27,034 nucleotides of DNA, taken from Candidatus Delongbacteria bacterium (GTDB lineage Bacteria > Delongbacteria > UBA4055). The first letter of the stretch is position 1, and each line of letters starts with the position of its first letter. The notes beneath the pieces were generated by a model. The model was not told where the DNA came from, ran no database searches, and saw nothing but the letters and a program-made list of their open reading frames with translations. Made by a program: the position numbers and the translations under genes. The stretch spans positions 1-27,034 of the forward strand of contig JAQICF010000193.1 of assembly GCA_027858795.1 (NCBI GenBank), read 5' to 3'. Of this stretch, positions 15,978 to 25,032 are shown piece by piece.

Positions 15978-18584
15978 ATGCTGAAAAAACTTTTAATATT
16001 ATTACTATTCGCTCTGATCTATAATTCATTCGGGATAAATTTTTATTCTAACCCTGATGATTTTTCAAAATATGTTTCTACTGGATTATATCCAGAAAAT
16101 AAGCTGATCAAGAAGATTCCACTGAATACAAATTGGCAATTTAGATTAGAAGGTTCTGAAGAATGGGACGATATTTTTGTTCCGTCCTGCTATGACGATT
16201 ATGATGAGGATAAAAAAATATATTTTCGGACAAATTTTTTCATTGGTGGCGAAAAATCTGCTGATCGTAGCTATAAGCTGATATTTTACGGAATAAATTA
16301 CAACTGTAATATCAAGATAAATGATATCTTTGTAGAAAATCATAGCTCTATAAATTCTTTTGAAGTCAATTTAAATAACAACCAGTTAAAATTTGATGAT
16401 ACCAATACATTGGTAGTTGAACTTACAAATAAACTTTCAGAGTTTACTATTCCATCAGAGATGCAGGTAAATGATTGGAGAAACTATGGTGGTATTTTCA
16501 GAGATGTATATCTGATAATTACATCTCAAACTTCAATCTCAGATGCTAACATTAGATATTACTTCGATGATAACTTCACGAATGTGAATGTTGAAGTAAC
16601 TTCGAATATCAAAGACAATAATTTTATCAAGGTTAATGAAACAGACTCAATAATTTATGATTCAAAAATTTATTCATATGTCGAAATAAAAAGAAACAAT
16701 GACAATAAAATAATTTATAAGTCTGACTATAAAGACATCTTGATAAGAAGGTATAGTGATGAAGAAATAAAGTTCAATTTTAAGATTGAAGATCCTAAAT
16801 TATGGTCTCCCAACGATCCGAATTTGTATAAATGTTCTGTCTTTTTAGGAAAAGTAAATCAATATGGAAAAAATGTTGATTTCAACAGATATGATTTCAA
16901 TTTTGGCTTCAAAGAACTCAAGATAATTGATAATAATTTCATGTTAAATGGAAAAAGATTCAATGTTCAAGGTATATCACGCTATGAAGATATCATGAAG
17001 ATGGGTAATTCAATTACTTACAATATGATGCAAACAGAGATCGAGAAAATAAAGAATATTGGTTCAAATCTTCTGTATTGTAATTCATATCCACCTCACC
17101 CGTATATACTTGATCTGTGTGACAAATACGGAATTTTTGTATTAGAAGACCTTCCAATAAATACTGTTCCCAGAATTTCTCTGACAAACAAAGAATTTAT
17201 TGATCAATCATTTGATATTTTGGATAAGATGGTTAAACGAGATCAAAGTCATGTTTCATTGTTTGGGATTGGGCTTGGTTTTGGTTACAATGTTTTTGAC
17301 CTTCAAGCTGTTGATTTTATAAAAGATCTCTCTGATAGAGTTAAATTTCTCAATGATGAAATACTTACATTTTTCACTTCAGTTTTAACTGATATTGATG
17401 AATACTATGGTGTTACTGATTTTAATATAATTGACCTTTCAAAACCAAGTAATATCAATTCTAGTAGTAATGAAATAAAAAAGATAGCAGAAAAGGCAAT
17501 ACATAAGCCTATAATTATCAACAATAAATTAATAAGAGTATATCCTGGAAACCAAAATGGTTTTGCTGATCCACATAGTGAACCAGCTCAAGCTAAAGCT
17601 ATTATTGAAAATTACAAAATTATAGAATCTGAAGAAAATCTTTCCGGTATAATTATTGATTCCTTTAGAGATAGACGCAGTGATGTCTCATTATTAACAA
17701 ACAGACCGGATGATGACTTATATATCGTAAGAAATGGTTTGATCGATTACAATGGCACTGAAAGAATTTCTTACATGATCGTTGATGCTCTTTTCAAGGA
17801 TAGAAAAGCACCTACCTTATCTCAGGGAGAGTACTCAGAAAAAGACATAAATATATATTTTATATTGGGATTAATATTTACAGTGTTTTTCTTTTACATG
17901 ACAAAGAGAGAACATTATCTTTTTGTCAACAGTGTTAGAAGTCTGAAGAATCCTGACGCATTCTTTATTGATTTAAGAGATCGAAGAATAACTCAAATAC
18001 TTCACTCTATTTTCATCGGGTTTCTTTCCTCATTTTCTTTAGCTTCTATTTTATCAGCAGTATTCTATAGCTTCAGACAAAATGAAAAATTTGATTATCT
18101 GCTAACATATTTTATAAGAAATGATATTCTAAAAAAATATCTGACATACTCATCTTGGGAACCGTTGATGTTTCTATTAACAGCTACGTTACTGATCATG
18201 TTTGCTATGATCATACTTGCACTGTGCCTTAAGATAATCTCAGTGTTCTTCAATCTAAGATATTCGATGCCGATAGCTATCAATATGGTATTCTGGAACT
18301 CTATTGTATTTTTACCTTTGCTTCCAATCTCGGCTGTATTCCTTAGAATCTTTTCAGCTTTTACAATTAAGGTAACAGCTTTTATTTTCGTTGGAATGCT
18401 GATCTGGTTCATAATTAGAATGTTCTTGATAATGGCTATTTCATTTAAAACATCTGTAAGGAATATTATCTGGATGAATCTTATCATCCTGGCATCTTCA
18501 TTTTTATTGTATATATACTTCTTCGAATTCAATTACTACAAGATCAGCTACTTCTTCTACCTTATCGATAAATTAAGCATATAA
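15978..18584 (+). CDS. Membrane-anchored glycoside hydrolase family 2-like protein, probably catalytically dead
   Basis: This 868-residue protein has a signal peptide (1-19), a GH2 sugar-binding sandwich (about 45-185, with NYGGIFRDVYL), an immunoglobulin-like domain (about 190-315, LWSPNDPNLYK), a TIM-barrel-like domain (about 316-610; LNGKRFNVQGISRYED, then DLCDKYGIFVLED) and a C-terminal membrane part with about six helices (626-848). Active GH2 enzymes carry an acid/base Glu in a W-S-L-G-N-E motif and a nucleophile Glu after K-P-I-I-x-S. Here the first reads FGIGLGFG, with Phe435-Gly436 in place of Asn-Glu. The second reads KPIIINNK, with Asn516 in place of Glu. Both catalytic acids therefore appear lost while the fold is kept, suggesting a sugar-binding or structural role. 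The ribosome site is weak. The frame is intact, so this is not an ordinary pseudogene. Confidence 0.82.
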   Translation: MLKKLLILLLFALIYNSFGINFYSNPDDFSKYVSTGLYPENKLIKKIPLNTNWQFRLEGSEEWDDIFVPSCYDDYDEDKKIYFRTNFFIGGEKSADRSYKLIFYGINYNCNIKINDIFVENHSSINSFEVNLNNNQLKFDDTNTLVVELTNKLSEFTIPSEMQVNDWRNYGGIFRDVYLIITSQTSISDANIRYYFDDNFTNVNVEVTSNIKDNNFIKVNETDSIIYDSKIYSYVEIKRNNDNKIIYKSDYKDILIRRYSDEEIKFNFKIEDPKLWSPNDPNLYKCSVFLGKVNQYGKNVDFNRYDFNFGFKELKIIDNNFMLNGKRFNVQGISRYEDIMKMGNSITYNMMQTEIEKIKNIGSNLLYCNSYPPHPYILDLCDKYGIFVLEDLPINTVPRISLTNKEFIDQSFDILDKMVKRDQSHVSLFGIGLGFGYNVFDLQAVDFIKDLSDRVKFLNDEILTFFTSVLTDIDEYYGVTDFNIIDLSKPSNINSSSNEIKKIAEKAIHKPIIINNKLIRVYPGNQNGFADPHSEPAQAKAIIENYKIIESEENLSGIIIDSFRDRRSDVSLLTNRPDDDLYIVRNGLIDYNGTERISYMIVDALFKDRKAPTLSQGEYSEKDINIYFILGLIFTVFFFYMTKREHYLFVNSVRSLKNPDAFFIDLRDRRITQILHSIFIGFLSSFSLASILSAVFYSFRQNEKFDYLLTYFIRNDILKKYLTYSSWEPLMFLLTATLLIMFAMIILALCLKIISVFFNLRYSMPIAINMVFWNSIVFLPLLPISAVFLRIFSAFTIKVTAFIFVGMLIWFIIRMFLIMAISFKTSVRNIIWMNLIILASSFLLYIYFFEFNYYKISYFFYLIDKLSI

Positions 18585-18617
18585 AAAAAGAACGCATTTC
18601 TGAAATGTGTTCTTACA
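18585..18617. repeat. Hairpin repeat at the 3' end of the GH2-like gene
   Basis: A 12-bp stem AAGAACGCATTT (18588-18599) / AAATGTGTTCTT (18603-18614), with one G-T pair, encloses the loop CTG. It begins 3 nt after the stop. The A-run precedes the stem on the plus strand, so the U-tail of a terminator would serve the minus strand. It may still end the plus-strand transcript. A sister copy sits at the same place after the next gene (23911). Confidence 0.65.
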
Positions 18618-18692
18618 AAGTGGTTTTAATCAATTGTTGCTTACAAGTACTAAGAATAACTATCAACTTATCTTTTTTTCAACATTTCTTTC

Positions 18693-18721
18693 TTGCTTTT
18701 TTAGAAATTATTACATATTAT
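18693..18721 (+). promoter_or_regulatory. Candidate promoter of the giant repeat protein
   Basis: TTGCTT (18693-18698), 17 bp, TATTAT (18716-18721). The -10 is good and the -35 weak (3 of 6). A second TATAAA at 18753-18758 lacks a well-spaced -35. The 216-bp gap otherwise holds only the hairpin at 18588-18614. Confidence 0.35.
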
Positions 18722-18800
18722 ATTTATTGTGATTTAATAGTCATTCTGTCATTATAAAAACAAAATATTTCGGAACATCGCTATAATCCTATAGGAGAAA

Positions 18801-21800
18801 ATGGAAATGAAAAAAGTGTATTTTATTATTCTATTATGCATGATCAGTTTAATGTGTTCACAGAACTTTACTGATATAAATGCCGGAATTGAAGGTGTTT
18901 ACAGCAGTTCAGTAGATTGGGGTGATTACGATAACGATGGTGATCTTGATATAATAGTAGCCGGCGAAACTTCTTCTTATCCTGATTATGCTCCAATTAC
19001 CAAAATATACAGAAATGATTCAGGTTCATTTAATGATATTAATGCAGGATTGCCCGGAATAAGCGGAAGTTCGGTTAAATGGGGTGATTATGATAATGAT
19101 GGGGATCTCGATATTCTACTATCAGGAGATCTTGAATTTCATGATTATATTACTAGGATCTACCGTAATGACAATGGCATATTTACTGATGTTAATGCAG
19201 AATTATCTGCTGTAGGAGCAGGAGATGTCTCATGGATAGATTTTGATGTTGATGGTGATCTGGATATTCTGATAAGCGGTTATTCTTCGGATGATCCGAT
19301 AACAAAGATTTATCGAAATGACTCTGGTATATTCCATGATATCAATGCTGGTTTGCAGGGAGTAGGTTCCGGTTCGGCATCATGGGCTGATTACGATCTT
19401 GATGGTGCTCCGGATCTTCTACTGACAGGAGGGTATGCTCCTTATTATGATTTGAATAAAATTGCAATAATTTACCGTAATGATTCAGGAATTTTTACTG
19501 ATATACAGGCAGGTTTAGATGATATAGTTAGTGGAGTAGCGCGTTGGGGTGACTATGACAATGACGGAGATCCTGATATTATACTCACAGGTAAAAGTGC
19601 TATAAATAACTATACTGAAGTATCAGTAACAAAAATTTACCGAAATGATTTAGGAAATTTTACTGATATCAATGCAGGTTTAGAAGAATTAACATCAAGT
19701 TCTGCTTCCTGGGGAGATTATGACAATGACGGTGATTTGGATATATTAGTAAACGGGATGAATGATGATACTTCATCTCTTAAAACGATTCTTTATTCAA
19801 ATGATTCCGGTATTTTTACAGTTGTAGATTCTTTGACCGGTATTCAATATGGTACAACTAACTGGGGAGATTATGATAATGATGGCGATCTCGATATTCT
19901 ACTTTCAGGAGCTACAGGCTCATATCCTGATTTTAATCCTGTCAGTAAAATTTACAGAAATGACAATATTGTCACTCCAAATATAGCACCTTCTACTCCG
20001 GACGGTCTGTCAGCTGTAGTAAATGAATTCGATGTAACTCTATCCTGGAATAAAGCTACTGATAATGAAACATCTCAGGACGGTCTGACATATAACCTGT
20101 TCATAGGCACTTCTGCAGAATCCGGTGATATTCTGGGTAGTATGAGTGATATACAGAACGGATACAGGAAAGTGGTAGGTACTGGAAATACATTTCAGAA
20201 TACAGCAGTAACTATAACTGATCTTGGAGAGGGAACGTATTATTGGGCGGTGCAAACACTTGATAACAACTTTAGCGGATCAAATTTTTCTCTTATAGAT
20301 ACTTTTACAACGGCACCTGTGCTTGATCCTCCTGTAGCATTACCAGCTAGCGGAATAACGGGAAGTGTATTTAATGTAAATTTAGAGAAGAGTATAGGAG
20401 CAAAGAATTATTTTTTAGATGTAGCATATGATAGCCTTTTCGCAAATTATGTTCCCGGACTGGAAAATAAAGATATAAGCAATGTTACTACGCATAAATT
20501 AGAAGGACTGGATGCCAATACTGATTATTATTACCGATTCAGAGCATTTAATAATATCATGAGTGAATATAGTAATGCCATTCATGTAAAAACTTCACAG
20601 TTCTTAGATATTAATTCCAGTTTATCTGGTAATGACAACTGTTCTGTTGAATGGGGGGATTATGATAATGACGGTGATTTGGATTTTCTGATTTGCGGTA
20701 AAGATTTTTCAACTGTTTACAGAAATGATTCAGGAATTTTTACAGACATAAATGCAGATATGAAAGTTTTAGATTATAATTCATCAACTTGGGGAGATTA
20801 TGATAATGATGGTGATCTTGATATACTGACTACAGGCAGTAACCATTCTCTTATATACAGAAATGATTCGGGTGTGTTTACTGATATAAAAGCAGGATTA
20901 AAAGGTGTTTATCAGGGTTCTGCAAGGTGGGGTGATTATGACAGTGATGGTGATCTTGACATACTCCTGACAGGTGGAATATCGGTGATATATAGGAATG
21001 ATGAAGGGAGCTTTACGGATATAAAAGCAGGTCTCGAAGCGGTTTATTACAGTTCTGCAGATTGGGGGGATTATGACAGTGACGGTGACCTGGATGTTCT
21101 TTTAACAGGCGACGGACTTTCAATAGTGTATAGGAATGATAACGGAGAATTTACAGATATAAATGCTGATCTGACTGGTGTAGGTCAGAGTTCCTGCTGC
21201 TGGGGAGATTACGACTGTGATGGTGATCTTGATATACTTATAACTGGTGATTTAGGATCAGAAAGTTCAGCTAAGATCTACAGGAACGATGCAGGATCTT
21301 TTATAGATATTAATGCTGGTCTTTATGGATTGAGATTGGGTTCTGCTGACTGGGTTGATTATGACAGTGACGGTGATCTGGATGTATTCGTTACTGGATG
21401 GGATGGATCTGGTGTGCATTCATTACTATATTCTAACGATTCAGATGTTTTCACTGAAGTTGGGACAGGTATAGAAAATATTTATTACAGTTATGCCGAC
21501 TGGGGAGATTATGACAATGACGGAGATCTGGATTTAATAATTACCGGTGATAAACGTTTTGAGAACATTACAAAAATATACCAGAACATAGGTGATGTTC
21601 AGAATACTGCACCGACCTCTCCTACGAATCTGACTTCTAATATTAATGGTTTCGATGTGGAATTATCATGGGAGAAATCTACTGACGTCCAGACACCTCA
21701 GGACGGCCTGACATATAATATTTATATAGGCACATCTCCTGGTGAAGGAAATATACTGAGCAGTATGAGTGATGCAACCAATGGTTACAGAAAGATCACA

Positions 21801-23894
21801 AGAGCAGGTAACACTGGAAATCTTAATAGTGTAGTGATCAGGAATATCAGTTCAGGAACATATTACTGGAGTGTTCAAGCTGTTGATAATTCTCTTCTAT
21901 GTTCTGAATTTCCCGCTGAAAAAAGTTTTGTTTCAACTGCAGAAATATTAACACCTATAGCTATAAACGAATCATATATCTTCGGAAAAAGTTTCAATGC
22001 TAACTGGGAATTTTCAGTAGGTGCAAGAGGATATTTTATTGATGTTGCGACAGATAGTTTATTTACAAATTTTGTTGCTGGATATGAAAATAGAGATGTA
22101 TACAATGTTATTACTTATCAGGTGAGTGGATTAGAACCAGACACAGGTTATTACTACAGAGTTCGAGCTTATAACAATAATACGACCGAAAGTAGTAATA
22201 TTATTTCATTAAGAACTTTAATGATGGATTTTACCGATACAGAGAATGATTTTATCGAAGTACAATTTAGTTCTGCAGACTGGGGTGATTATGATAGTGA
22301 TGGTGATTTAGATCTTGTTCTATCAGGTAAAATTTATAAAAACGATTCAGGTATTTTTACTGACATTATTGCAGGATTACCTGCAGTAATTAAAGGATCG
22401 GTCGAATGGGGTGATTATGATAACGATGGTGACCTTGATCTATTAATAACGGGATTAGCTCCCGGATCAACAAGTAAAATCTACCGTAATGATTCAGGTG
22501 TTTTTACAGATATCTATGCTGGTCTCCAAGGTGTTTATTACAGTTCTGTAGCATGGGGTGACTATGACAACGATGGTGATCTTGATGTATTAATTGCAGG
22601 ATTAACAATGCAGTTCGGAGATATTATTACAAAAGTTTATCGTAATGATTCAGGTTCATTCACAGAAATCAATTCCCAGTTACCAGGAATAAATTTTGGG
22701 TCGGTTGACTGGGGTGATTATGACAATGACGGCGATCTTGATATTCTTATATGCGGATACAGTTATCTTCCTACTGTTGTTTCAAGAGTTTATCGTAATG
22801 ATGCTGGTTCGTTTTCGGATATTTATGCCGGATTACCTGAAGTTAATGGTTTTAGAACTGGATCCTGGGGAGATTTTGATAATGACGGAGACCTTGATAT
22901 CCTATTAAGCGGAGGAGGAGGTACGATAATTTACAGGAATGATTCAGGTTCTTTCAATTATTACGATTCAGGGATTATTGGTCTTCGTGATGCTTCTGCT
23001 AAATGGTGTGATTTTGATAATGACGGTGATCTTGATGTGTCCGTGTGCGGAAATACAGGAAGTTATCCCGACTACATTCCTGTTATGATCCTTTATAATA
23101 ACGAGATAGGTGAATTTGTAGATATTAAGCAAGAATTTCATGGGATATATGACGGCTCAATCGACTGGGGAGATTATGATAACGATGGTGACCTTGATCT
23201 GATGCTTACAGGGAATACAGATTCAGGATTAATATCTAAATTATTCAGAAACGATATTTCAAAGTTAAATATTCCTCCTGCACTACCTGAAAATCTGCAA
23301 ACAACAACTAATGGTTCAGAAGTAACTTTTACCTGGGATAAGTCTTCAGATGACCATACACCTCAGGAAGGATTGACTTACAACATCTATATAGGATCTT
23401 CAAGCAATACTGAGGATGTTTTTTCTGGTATGAGTGATCTGAGCAATGGATTTAGGAAAATAGCAAGAGAGGGCAATACCCAACAGAATAACAGTTGGAC
23501 AATAAAGAATCTTCCTGACGGTACATATTACTGGAGTGTTCAGGCAATTGATCATTGTTTCTCCGGTTCTGAATTTGCACCTGAGGTAATTTTGCTTTTT
23601 ACAGGTATTGAACAGGAGCATTTTCCTATGAAAAATAGCTTATTTCAGAACTATCCAAATCCTTTCAATCCTGTGACCAATATTTCATATTCATTAAAAA
23701 GCATATCAGACGTGGATCTTAATATTTACAATATTAAGGGTGAATTAGTAAAAAATCTTGTAAGATCTGAACAATCACCAGGTAATTATAACGTCAAATT
23801 CGATGCTGAAAATCTGTCTTCGGGTATATATTTTTATGATTTAAAAATTAAGGGAGTAACAGTTGGAAATAAGAAAATGATCATTATGAAATGA
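18801..23894 (+). CDS. Giant secreted FG-GAP/VCBS-type repeat protein with fibronectin-III modules and T9SS sorting domain
   Basis: This 1697-residue protein has a signal peptide (1 to about 20). It carries 21 repeats of about 43-55 residues, each with the calcium loop W-G-D-Y-D-N-D-G-D-L-D followed by a short hydrophobic strand and a YRNDSG turn. The repeats lie in three groups of seven: residues 22-390, 600-932 and 1142-1487. Groups are separated by fibronectin-III-like pairs (391-599, 933-1141), and a single module follows the last (1488-1601). The C-terminal type A T9SS domain (about 1609-1697; LFQNYPNPFNPVTNISY, GIYFYDLKIKG) directs export across the outer membrane. FG-GAP repeats fold as seven-bladed propellers, so three propellers are predicted. 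Surface binding or adhesion is inferred. Two starts are possible: 18801, and 18807, which is MKK-starting and better spaced (about 9 nt) from AGGAG at 18793-18797. Repeats 4 and 5 have altered calcium loops. Confidence 0.93.
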   Translation: MEMKKVYFIILLCMISLMCSQNFTDINAGIEGVYSSSVDWGDYDNDGDLDIIVAGETSSYPDYAPITKIYRNDSGSFNDINAGLPGISGSSVKWGDYDNDGDLDILLSGDLEFHDYITRIYRNDNGIFTDVNAELSAVGAGDVSWIDFDVDGDLDILISGYSSDDPITKIYRNDSGIFHDINAGLQGVGSGSASWADYDLDGAPDLLLTGGYAPYYDLNKIAIIYRNDSGIFTDIQAGLDDIVSGVARWGDYDNDGDPDIILTGKSAINNYTEVSVTKIYRNDLGNFTDINAGLEELTSSSASWGDYDNDGDLDILVNGMNDDTSSLKTILYSNDSGIFTVVDSLTGIQYGTTNWGDYDNDGDLDILLSGATGSYPDFNPVSKIYRNDNIVTPNIAPSTPDGLSAVVNEFDVTLSWNKATDNETSQDGLTYNLFIGTSAESGDILGSMSDIQNGYRKVVGTGNTFQNTAVTITDLGEGTYYWAVQTLDNNFSGSNFSLIDTFTTAPVLDPPVALPASGITGSVFNVNLEKSIGAKNYFLDVAYDSLFANYVPGLENKDISNVTTHKLEGLDANTDYYYRFRAFNNIMSEYSNAIHVKTSQFLDINSSLSGNDNCSVEWGDYDNDGDLDFLICGKDFSTVYRNDSGIFTDINADMKVLDYNSSTWGDYDNDGDLDILTTGSNHSLIYRNDSGVFTDIKAGLKGVYQGSARWGDYDSDGDLDILLTGGISVIYRNDEGSFTDIKAGLEAVYYSSADWGDYDSDGDLDVLLTGDGLSIVYRNDNGEFTDINADLTGVGQSSCCWGDYDCDGDLDILITGDLGSESSAKIYRNDAGSFIDINAGLYGLRLGSADWVDYDSDGDLDVFVTGWDGSGVHSLLYSNDSDVFTEVGTGIENIYYSYADWGDYDNDGDLDLIITGDKRFENITKIYQNIGDVQNTAPTSPTNLTSNINGFDVELSWEKSTDVQTPQDGLTYNIYIGTSPGEGNILSSMSDATNGYRKITRAGNTGNLNSVVIRNISSGTYYWSVQAVDNSLLCSEFPAEKSFVSTAEILTPIAINESYIFGKSFNANWEFSVGARGYFIDVATDSLFTNFVAGYENRDVYNVITYQVSGLEPDTGYYYRVRAYNNNTTESSNIISLRTLMMDFTDTENDFIEVQFSSADWGDYDSDGDLDLVLSGKIYKNDSGIFTDIIAGLPAVIKGSVEWGDYDNDGDLDLLITGLAPGSTSKIYRNDSGVFTDIYAGLQGVYYSSVAWGDYDNDGDLDVLIAGLTMQFGDIITKVYRNDSGSFTEINSQLPGINFGSVDWGDYDNDGDLDILICGYSYLPTVVSRVYRNDAGSFSDIYAGLPEVNGFRTGSWGDFDNDGDLDILLSGGGGTIIYRNDSGSFNYYDSGIIGLRDASAKWCDFDNDGDLDVSVCGNTGSYPDYIPVMILYNNEIGEFVDIKQEFHGIYDGSIDWGDYDNDGDLDLMLTGNTDSGLISKLFRNDISKLNIPPALPENLQTTTNGSEVTFTWDKSSDDHTPQEGLTYNIYIGSSSNTEDVFSGMSDLSNGFRKIAREGNTQQNNSWTIKNLPDGTYYWSVQAIDHCFSGSEFAPEVILLFTGIEQEHFPMKNSLFQNYPNPFNPVTNISYSLKSISDVDLNIYNIKGELVKNLVRSEQSPGNYNVKFDAENLSSGIYFYDLKIKGVTVGNKKMIIMK
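18864..19970 (+). repeat. Repeat block 1: seven calcium-loop blades
   Basis: There are seven in-frame units, their calcium loops starting near residues 40, 94, 145, 195, 249, 304 and 355. The fourth (DYDLDGAPD) and fifth (DNDGDPD) deviate from the consensus loop. The block encodes one predicted seven-bladed propeller. Confidence 0.85.
20598..21596 (+). repeat. Repeat block 2: seven calcium-loop blades
   Basis: There are seven units, loops near residues 618, 664, 710, 755, 801, 851 and 901. Units are shorter (about 45 residues) than in block 1. The fifth unit has three cysteines (CCWGDYDCDGD). Confidence 0.85.
22224..23261 (+). repeat. Repeat block 3: seven calcium-loop blades
   Basis: There are seven units, loops near residues 1161, 1203, 1252, 1304, 1356, 1402 and 1456. 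The first unit is the shortest (KIYKNDSG follows the loop almost at once). Confidence 0.85.
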
Positions 23895-23904
23895 TAGAGA
23901 CTTA

Positions 23905-23933
23905 TAAAAAAAGAACGCAGAGATGCGTTCTTA
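23905..23933. terminator. Hairpin between convergent genes
   Basis: A perfect 9-bp stem AAGAACGCA (23911-23919) / TGCGTTCTT (23924-23932) encloses the loop GAGA, 17 nt after the giant-protein stop. An A-run precedes it, giving a T7 tail on the minus strand, so it fits best as a terminator for trxB transcripts that read past 23973, or as a bidirectional one. It is related in sequence to 18588-18614. Confidence 0.6.
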
Positions 23934-23968
23934 ACAATCTAAATACAAATATTTCAAAATAACGAGTC

Positions 23969-23993
23969 GTAAAGACGTACTACCAGTACGTCT
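23969..23993. repeat. Hairpin repeat, second family, just after the trxB stop
   Basis: Perfect arms AGACGTACT (23973-23981) and AGTACGTCT (23985-23993) enclose the loop ACC, 2 nt beyond the trxB stop. The left side CGTAAAGACGT matches 14615-14624. On the minus strand only TTT follows the stem, so termination here would be weak. Confidence 0.6.
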
Positions 23994-23995
23994 AG

Positions 23996-24946
23996 CTACA
24001 AATATTGTTCTTCCTCATAGAACCAGTCGTTGTAGAATTCGATGGACTTGATTGCCGTCGCTGCATCTCCACAAGCTGTAATGATCTGTCTCTGCTTCTT
24101 AACGATAATATCCCCTGCCGCAAAAATACCAGGTATATTTGTTCTCATTTCCATATCGGCTTTTATATATCCAGCTTGATCTCTATCGATTATTCCAGGG
24201 ACAAAGCTGGTTCCAGGAATGTATCCTACAAATACAAAAATACCTTGTACTTTAAGATCTGATATCTCATTTGTTTTTACATTCTTTAATTTTAGGTTAT
24301 CTACGATCATCTTACCTTCAATACTTTCTACTACAGAATCCCAGATAAAATCTATCTTCGGATGTTTGAAAGCTTTATCCTGAATAACTTTTGTTGCTCT
24401 AAGCTTATCTCTTCGGTGGATTATCGTAATCTTACTTGCGAATTTAGTAAGATATAATGCTTCCTCTACTGCAGAATCTCCACCTCCTACTACGGCTATT
24501 TCTTTGTCTCTGAAGAATGCTCCATCACAGGTTGCACAATAAGAAACTCCCCTACCCAGATGCTCAGTTTCACCTTCACAACCAATTTGCCTTGGAGATG
24601 ATCCTGAAACGATCAAAACACTTTTTGTTCTATACTCATTTGAGTCTGATTTCACCAAATGACCTTCAGTACCTGCTCCAGGTTCAATATGTATAACTTC
24701 TTCACTTTTAATTTCCAGTCCAAAATCTCTTGCCTGTTTTTCCATTTGTATAATGAGATCAGGTCCAGTAATATTTGGAGTACCAGGATAATTTTCTACC
24801 TCTGCAGTAATAGATACATTACCACCCGGCATCATTTTTTCAAGCATAATCACGTTCATTTTTGATCTTGCTGCATAAATACCCGCTGTTAATCCTGCAG
24901 GTCCACCACCAATAATTATAAGGTCTAACATTTCTTTCTTTTCCAT
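23996..24946 (-). CDS. trxB: Thioredoxin reductase
   Basis: TrxB is a cytosolic NADPH-dependent flavoenzyme that reduces thioredoxin. The 316-residue length is typical. Visible motifs are the FAD site GGGPAG (13-18), the redox-active CATC with Cys137 and Cys140, the NADPH site GGGDSAVEEA (154-163), HRRDKLRA (177-184, phosphate of NADPH) and the second FAD motif GIFAAGD (273-279). No key residue is missing. GGAG lies about 8 nt before ATG. A strong promoter lies at 24989-25017 and two hairpins (23973, 23911) lie after the stop, so it is probably transcribed alone. Confidence 0.97.
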   Translation of the reverse strand: MEKKEMLDLIIIGGGPAGLTAGIYAARSKMNVIMLEKMMPGGNVSITAEVENYPGTPNITGPDLIIQMEKQARDFGLEIKSEEVIHIEPGAGTEGHLVKSDSNEYRTKSVLIVSGSSPRQIGCEGETEHLGRGVSYCATCDGAFFRDKEIAVVGGGDSAVEEALYLTKFASKITIIHRRDKLRATKVIQDKAFKHPKIDFIWDSVVESIEGKMIVDNLKLKNVKTNEISDLKVQGIFVFVGYIPGTSFVPGIIDRDQAGYIKADMEMRTNIPGIFAAGDIIVKKQRQIITACGDAATAIKSIEFYNDWFYEEEQYL

Positions 24947-24988
24947 TTCTCTAACTCCATTTATTGCACACTATATAGCTACTATGCT

Positions 24989-25017
24989 AATATACATCAT
25001 TTTTCCTTCTGTGTCAA
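24989..25017 (-). promoter_or_regulatory. Strong sigma70-like promoter of trxB
   Basis: The minus strand reads TTGACA (complement of 25012-25017), a 17-bp spacer and TATATT (complement of 24989-24994), 42 nt before the trxB ATG. The -35 matches the consensus exactly and the -10 at 5 of 6. It lies in the 86-bp gap after the ubiB-like gene, so trxB need not depend on read-through. Confidence 0.75.
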
Positions 25018-25032
25018 TAGTATTAATGTGGT

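Noticed and set aside
18095..18532. Minus-strand 145-codon ORF antisense to the GH2-like membrane domain
   Set aside because: It is a mirror of hydrophobic codons of the plus-strand membrane helices with no independent signals.
22696..22908. ORF in another frame inside the giant repeat gene
   Set aside because: It arises because the repeated DNA leaves a second frame open; the main frame carries the conserved calcium loops throughout.
18864..23261. CRISPR-like or tandem DNA repeat array
   Set aside because: The periodicity is that of protein repeats in frame; units vary in length and DNA sequence and there are no constant direct repeats with unique spacers.
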